This document shows, piece after piece, positions 59,236-64,000 of a stretch of DNA of 64,000 nt. The notes beneath the pieces are model-generated. The model was not told the origin of the DNA, made no database searches, and worked only from the letters and a program-made list of their open reading frames with translations. The DNA is from Bathymodiolus brooksi (lineage: Eukaryota > Mollusca > Bivalvia > Mytilida > Modiolidae): assembly GCA_963680875.1 (NCBI GenBank), contig OY804584.1:90766031-90830030 (forward strand). Direction: 5' to 3'. The translations under genes were made by a program, and so were the position numbers. Positions within the stretch are counted from its first letter, which is position 1. The number at the start of each line of letters is the position of its first letter.

Positions 59236-59258
59236 GGGGGGGGGGGGGGGGGGGGGGC
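59236..59258 (+). repeat. G23 homopolymer in element A
   Basis: An uninterrupted run of 23 G near the right end of element A copy 2, expanded relative to the 7-G run in copy 1. Confidence 0.9.
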
Positions 59259-59271
59259 GCGCGCCGGGTGC

Positions 59272-60084
59272 AAAAATCAGAGGATTCAAGCATTTTATAG
59301 CAAGTAAAAAAATAACAAGTTCTTACAACATCTAGATCAAACAAACCATGAAACTTTACATATTCATTTTTTCCGGAAAATATACTGAAGATAGCCATCT
59401 ATCGACTTTGACTTTTGTAAATTGTCGTCTTCCGGTGACGTAGTTCCAAGAAACGCTGGTGAATTTGACACAAGCTGATGAGTAATTTATTATACGAATT
59501 TTTTCTAGCTTTTTATTTATTTGAGTAACTAAAATCAAAATGCCATCAAATTGGAAAATGTCAGCAACGTAATTTTAGCATAGTCTTTTTATCTTTGTAG
59601 AAAAAAAACTGTACAGTAAACATGAAGGTTAGTGGATTCATTTCCAGATACTGAAAAACAAGTTAGATTTTACCTGTCTCTCAGGATAAAATTTTACAAC
59701 ATAATACTACCCATGTTAAAACTACAACATACACATACAGACTATGGTTTGCATGATTATTTTTAAAAATGTTGTTAATCTTTGCATGAAATTGATACTT
59801 TTGTCCTCATTAAAGGGAAGTAACTCATACAAAAGGAACTAGAAAAAAAACCATATACTTTTATAATCAAGTAGGTAATGTACACATGCAGATATGGAAT
59901 ATTGTTTGACTGCAGTACAGACTGAGAGAGAAATTATATTGTGTACTGAATTTTGTTTAAAATGTTGGCTCGTACTCTTAACTAGAAGTTCATTGTGCTG
60001 CCTCACTAAGGGTACAGTGTGTCTTTATGTATATCAAGATAATGCATGTGTTTACATTGTGCTGCCGCAATAAGGGAGTAAACT
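59272..60084. other. No gene recognised
   Basis: AT-rich sequence with the mollusc-like motif AAAGGGAAGTAACTC near 59813. No element or coding exon recognised. Confidence 0.45.
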
Positions 60085-60240
60085 GGGGGATACCACAGAG
60101 CTTGCACAAGTCATTTACAAACTGCATTTCATAAAGTAGAATCGAGTGCACCTCACCATGGATGAGGGTGGTAGTGATAAGCACTAATTGTATAGGTAGA
60201 CGTAAACCCCAATTAGCATACGATCGCCGAAACAAATGTC
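60085..60240 (-). mobile_element. Diverged SINE-1 head and body fragment
   Basis: AGTCATTTACAAACTGCATT, GAATCGAGTGCACCTCACC, GGTAGTGATAAGCACTAATT and AGCATACGATCGCCG follow the SINE-1 order from body to head. The tail is absent. Confidence 0.65.
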
Positions 60241-61706
60241 CATTTTTGTAAAACATTCTGGTGAAATTACAATGGTAATTTTACAATGTTTGTAATACAA
60301 AGTTGGGTGTAATTACCATGGAAACTAAACATGTAGATTCCTTCACAAATAGAAAGAAAGAGACAATCTTTCTGAAGGATTCCACTTGTTAAATTGTAAA
60401 TATGTAATTATGTAAATATATTTTTATCAATTTATAAATTCAAAATTTATAGTCTCCACGCCGGGATAATTTCACTCGCCCTTCGAGTCTATCCTGTATT
60501 TGGAAGAAGAAGAAGAAGAAGATTAACACATTTTATATTTTTATTAAATAAAGTTGTGACCAGCACAACCGATTTTATTGAGAACATACATTTAGAAATA
60601 ACTCATTAATAGTTTGTAATGTTGGAATTGTTGTTGATATGAAGTAAGATGCAGAGTATAATTAAAGAACACAAATTATCAATGTATGTTGTATCCGTAA
60701 ACACTACTTACATTAAGTTTGCACATATAATATGTAAAGTTAAATACCTTTTAAACAGCGATGTGACCAGCACATATATCTATATTAAATTGTACGATTT
60801 CCGTATTCCTGTTTTCAAGTGTTACTTTTATCCGAATATCATAATTGTATTGTACCGCCTTAATATAGTTCTTGAGTTTCATCACTCGTCACAACTCGTT
60901 TCACTATCTGGATCGGATTCACACGAGTTTTGCAAATTTGAGTTCCATGCAGTGATATTCACTGTTATCCTCAGCAATGCGATATAAAGTTCCGGGAACC
61001 AGTAAAGTACTGAGATTATACTTCGAAACTTTCTTTACACAGTCTGTGTACATTCTTTCCATATTTTTTTAAAAGATATTTATTTACATCTCGGCCTTCA
61101 AAAATATCTGTTCGAGTTCTTAAAACTACAGTAATGTTAATCAACTGAAAAGGAAAATCCCGAGAGTACCCGAAAAGACCTTCATTTACGCCTCCTCGTC
61201 GCAATTTTCATCTTGACGGGTGCTGATTATAACTGACACAATCTTATCCCCGATGATAAACCTTGCAACCTTTTGGATATATGTCATCCACGATAGTCAA
61301 TTGTGTATTAAAAGTAAAATATTTACCGGCATATTCAATAATAAATTAAACAAAAGATGTTTTCTGTTGTTAAACAGGGTCGAGAAATCTTGAAGGTCCA
61401 TTTTATGAGTCATTATTTGTTTGAAAGTGAGAATACCGGTGCAAATTTTAAACATTTATGTTCCCGAATGTTCGTAGAAATGATCCTTTCAACAAAATAT
61501 TACAAATAACCATAATCGAAGCTATAAAGCAACAAATTCCTGAGGTCGTTCTCTGATTTTTGATTTTCATCTGACTAGTAATAGCAGTCATCGTCTGTGA
61601 TAAATGTCCCAAGTATATGCACGTTACGTGCCTCAAGCATGTAGTCACCAACAGGGTTCAAGATAACTGACCCGAAGTTGAATATCCAGTATGATTTTCA
61701 CTTTTT
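60241..61706. other. No confirmed gene; GAA microsatellite
   Basis: It holds a (GAA)n tract at about 60505-60521 after CCTGTATTTGG. Several minus-strand stretches read as protein in short pieces, for example VPGTLYRIAEDN near 60960-61000 and IQKVARFIIGDKIV near 61235-61280, but with stops and frame changes. If the terminal exon at 61707 is real, part of this is its 3' UTR and downstream sequence. Confidence 0.4.
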
Positions 61707-61774
61707 TCATGATCTCCTGAATTCGTCTTGAATATACATCTCCCATAAAGACATATCTGGTTCTTTGCCACGTC
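61707..61774 (-). CDS. Candidate terminal exon of an unidentified gene
   Basis: On the minus strand AATTAATTGCAG precedes GACGTGGCAAAG, a good acceptor. In the phase left open by the exon at 62836-62951, it reads RGKEPDMSLWEMYIQDEFRRS and then stops (TGA at 61707-61709). Phase agreement with the upstream exon is the main support. The other two frames are also open here, and one has a donor-like CGG|GTCAGT at 61672, so an internal exon is an alternative. No domain recognised. Confidence 0.3.
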
Positions 61775-62443
61775 CTGCAATTAATTATTTATTCTTAATA
61801 CTTGTGTGAATAAGAAGAATTGATGGAGAAAATAAAAGTTCGAAATTCTAATACAAATGTTACTGTATATATTTATTTGCTAGTATTGTTTATGAAATAA
61901 TTTTAATGTTGTATTTTAGTATCGATATACATATGCCCGATATGGAATCGTCTGTGTTGCTTTACTTTTTACTTTATTTAAATTGGATGCATCATATTCG
62001 TTCAGTGATAGCAAACGTAAGTTTATTTCACAGATGGAAATTAGACATCTTCAGCAGCATGAAAAACGTGGCTTGTGCCAATGCATAGTTGTCTGATGTC
62101 CAATAAATCATGGGGTGGAGAAATCATGATCATGTTTGCATTGAAAGCCTTCTCTTTTTGTATTATCCATGGACAATTTTTTTCCTTGCCATTGACTTTA
62201 TTGAATTGCAATTGATAATTACGTCGTGTCTACTACCTGTACGTTGCTATATCTGCTCAAATAGACTGTACTTTGCTATCATTTGGTTGCCTTGAAAGTT
62301 GGTGAAATCATTGTAAGCATCGATGTTTCATATTTGCTTGTATTTAAGAATGAATGTGAAGGGGGCTAATCGGAACAACCGTTGTGTGCTGGATTCTAAG
62401 GTCGCCTAGGGTCATAACAATTACCGTATTTGTCATATTAGAA

Positions 62444-62609
62444 AAGAAATAATTCATGGCAGCCGTAGATTTGTGTACATTTAACCATGGGTTGGGCATT
62501 TATATTCGTATTTTATCCCTCGCTGCTGCTCGGGAAAAAATAATCGAATATAAATGGCCAACCCTTGGTTAAATGAGCACACATCTACGGCTGCCATGAA
62601 TTATTTCTT
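62444..62609. repeat. Foldback, about 65-bp arms
   Basis: The left arm 62444-62508 (AAGAAATAATTCATGGCAGC ... TATATTCG) and right arm 62544-62609 (CGAATATAAATGG ... GCTGCCATGAATTATTTCTT) pair with few mismatches around a 35-nt loop. It is a probable small MITE lying in the intron between the two candidate exons. Confidence 0.88.
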
Positions 62610-62670
62610 AAATCTTCAGTTAAAAGAACCAAACATGAATATTCCATGTGTATTCGTTTTAAAAAGAAAA

Positions 62671-62825
62671 CGATTAGGTTAGGTTTGGTTTATGGCGTTT
62701 AACTCCACTTTCAACAATGTTTCAGTTATATCGAGGAGTTAAGTTTTATTGGTGGAGGAAACCGGAGAAAACCACTGACCAGCTGTAAGTCACTGACAAA
62801 CTTTATCACATAATGTTGTAATTAA
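62671..62825 (-). mobile_element. SINE-1, head-truncated
   Basis: Terminus GGTTTGGTTTATGGCGTTTA, tail CAATGTTTCAGTTATATCG, body GGAAACCGGAGAAAACCACT and ACTTTATCACATAATGTTGT; the tRNA-like head is missing. Its end lies about 10 bp from the donor-like site of the candidate exon at 62836. Confidence 0.85.
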
Positions 62826-62835
62826 CTCAACATAC

Positions 62836-62951
62836 CATATGCAAAGTTGGTTCCTCCATCTTCTTCTAAACCAAACGATGAACTACTGTGCATCAAGTAG
62901 TCTGGATATAGTCGGGGCATAAACACACCAAAATATGGATTATCATTTGAT
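62836..62951 (-). CDS. Candidate internal exon of an unidentified gene
   Basis: On the minus strand ACCTTTATTCCAG precedes the exon and GTATGTTGAG follows it, both good splice signals. The 116 nt hold 38 full codons (with PYFGVFMPRLYPDYLM and SFGLEEDGGTNFAY) plus one base at each side, and the frame has no stop. Its 3' phase joins the exon at 61774 to give an open frame with a stop 22 codons later. Composition is protein-like, but I do not recognise a domain. The remaining exons would lie beyond the right edge or be undetected. Confidence 0.35.
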
Positions 62952-63054
62952 CTGGAATAAAGGTTTGATTCAACATGTATGTTATATATGTTCCACTTAT
63001 CGTAAACACTTTCCGGTCCTGTCCTCATTCATGACTTATTTCCGGGTTTGTAAC

Positions 63055-63298
63055 TAGATTAACACGACGGGTGTCACTAGTGGAGCAGGAACTGCTTACC
63101 CTTCCGGAGCACCTGAGTTCATCCCCGGTTTTTAGTGGGGTTCGTGTTAATCGATCTTTAGTTTAATATGTATGTTTTGTAGATCGTTGTTTGTCCTTTT
63201 GTCCTTTTTCTTTTGGCCATTGTGTTTTCTGTTCTTCTTGATATACGTCGGATTCTGATTACTCCTTTGGTATCTTTAAACTCTTCTTAGACAGAAAG
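63055..63298 (+). repeat. Dispersed repeat DR-2, copy 3
   Basis: Contains GACGGGTGTCACTAGTGGAG, CAGGAACTGCTTACCCTTCC, GGAGCACCTGAGTTCATCCC and GTTGTTTGTCC, ending near CTTTGGTATCTTTAAAC. It is the best-preserved DR-2 copy here and very like a dispersed repeat I recall from mussel-type bivalves. Confidence 0.7.
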
Positions 63299-63359
63299 TC
63301 AATCGTAAATATAATTACTACAGACTGTATAGTGTTTTTTACTACTATCTGTTGGGCGT

Positions 63360-63705
63360 ATTGATGGCGTAATGGTTAGCGCGCTCGGCTCGGGTGCGTA
63401 GATCGGGTGTTCGAGCCCTGGTCGGGTCAAATGAAAGACAATTAAGTTGGTACTTGCAGCTTCTTTGCTAAGCACGCAGTATTAACTAGTAAGAGCAAAG
63501 ACTGGTTGGCTAGGAATCAGAATAATGTGTCCGAGTGGAGCGACATGTCTACCCACTGACTGTTATTTCAATGCATTAGCACTATAAAAATCCAGCTAAG
63601 TGTGTTTGTCTAGTACGAAGCGGACATCATCTCATATAAATGTAACTTGATCCGATCATGAAATAGGCCTAGCTGAAATATTGCTCGATTGGCGCTAAAT
63701 AACCT
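63360..63705 (+). mobile_element. SINE-2, near full length
   Basis: Head GATGGCGTAATGGTTAGCGC and GGGTGTTCGAGCCCTGG (A- and B-box-like), body TAAGAGCAAAGACTGGTTGG, GTGTCCGAGTGGAGCGACAT and CACTATAAAAATCCAGC, tail CTAGCTGAAATATTGCTCG and TGGCGCTAAAT. It serves as the reference copy for the SINE-2 origin of the 29-bp array. Confidence 0.88.
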
Positions 63706-64000
63706 ACTCTATTATTTGCGTTGGATAATGATTGCTTGATAAAGGCAGCTGTACTGTGGAAAGGTTTAGAACTTTAGGTTATGGATTAAGAATTGCAAGT
63801 ATTTTTTTCAAAGGGAGATAATTGTGTAAAAACTGTATTAATTTGATTTATTTCCTCTTTACACGATTTAAAAGCCTCTGTTCTCTTTGATGATTTAACA
63901 ATTAAAACATTGCATTAGAACCAATTATTTTCCTTTTTCTTTTGGTGTTTAAGCAAAAAAGTAATAAAAACATATTTCTAGAATCTTGTATAATAATAAA
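63706..64000. other. AT-rich end of window, nothing recognised
   Basis: Contains the mollusc-like motif AAAGGGAGATAATTG near 63811. No exon or repeat recognised. Confidence 0.5.

Larger units (their letters stand above)
57887..59271. mobile_element. TIR element A, copy 2, interrupted
   Basis: Starts CAGGGGCGGATCCAGGATTT and follows copy 1 through GGTATTT, is split by element B, resumes at GGTATTTCGTGTGAAAAATC (59177) and continues to GCGCGCGCCGGGTGC. The right terminus present in copy 1 is absent. A second internal copy of GCGGAGGGAGGCGCGAAAAT occurs at 58031, so the left part carries a short duplication. Confidence 0.8.

Noticed and set aside
61190..61287. Possible first exon starting MTYIQKVARF and ending at a GTAAAT donor on the minus strand
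   Set aside because: It has no recognisable domain or partner exon, and it conflicts with the candidate terminal exon upstream. Kept only as part of the uncertain region.

Overview
The window is eukaryotic and most likely from a bivalve mollusc. The evidence is the spliced gene structure, dense tRNA-derived SINEs whose tails end in a motif seen in molluscan SINEs, short motifs such as AAGGGAAGTAACTC and AAAGGGAGATAAT, and three dispersed repeats that I recall, without a search, from mussel-like genomes. No bacterial operon, CRISPR array or rRNA is present. The window is AT-rich apart from its tandem arrays.

Region 1-26215 is dominated by one object: the minus-strand, left-truncated coding exon of a giant secreted mucin-like protein. 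A short hydrophobic leader near 26190 is followed by about 669 head-to-tail 39-bp units, each encoding the 13-residue repeat TTTTEVTTTTPVD. The array runs off the left edge. It carries higher-order duplications (3.9 kb, about 1.9 kb, about 1.4 kb, 1.68 kb, 78 bp), one lasting frame slip near 6800 and a few compensated 1-nt slips. The very long open frames on the plus strand are by-products of a repeat length divisible by three.

Region 26216-49050 is repeat-rich and gene-poor. It holds SINE copies of two families (called SINE-1 and SINE-2 here), a decayed plus-strand copy of an invertebrate multi-copy ORF (28438-29725), a Harbinger-like MITE, a 57-bp array (33802-35396) next to a 22-bp array (35420-36236), a 323-bp element with perfect 52-bp terminal inverted repeats, a long ATTG-type microsatellite, and the 3' end of a LINE with an RNase H domain. 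The LINE 3' end matches the SINE tails, which suggests that this LINE type mobilised the SINEs.

Region 49055-55256 holds an unexpanded copy of the dispersed repeat from which the 57-bp array grew, then a 3.4-kb, 29-bp array that appears to be an amplified tRNA-like head of SINE-2 (the SINE body follows directly), and a broken reverse-transcriptase LINE fragment. Region 55800-59272 contains a foldback sequence, two copies of a GC-rich TIR element, and a 1.1-kb long-TIR element nested in the second copy. The nested element carries what looks like a captured, frameshifted exon of a RecQ-like helicase. Region 60000-64000 has further SINEs, a small foldback and two phase-compatible candidate exons (62836-62951 and 61707-61774, minus strand) that may be the 3' end of an unidentified gene entering from the right.

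The genes do not form a pathway. The theme is repeat biology: several independent tandem expansions, two of which can be traced to the transposable or dispersed elements they grew from.
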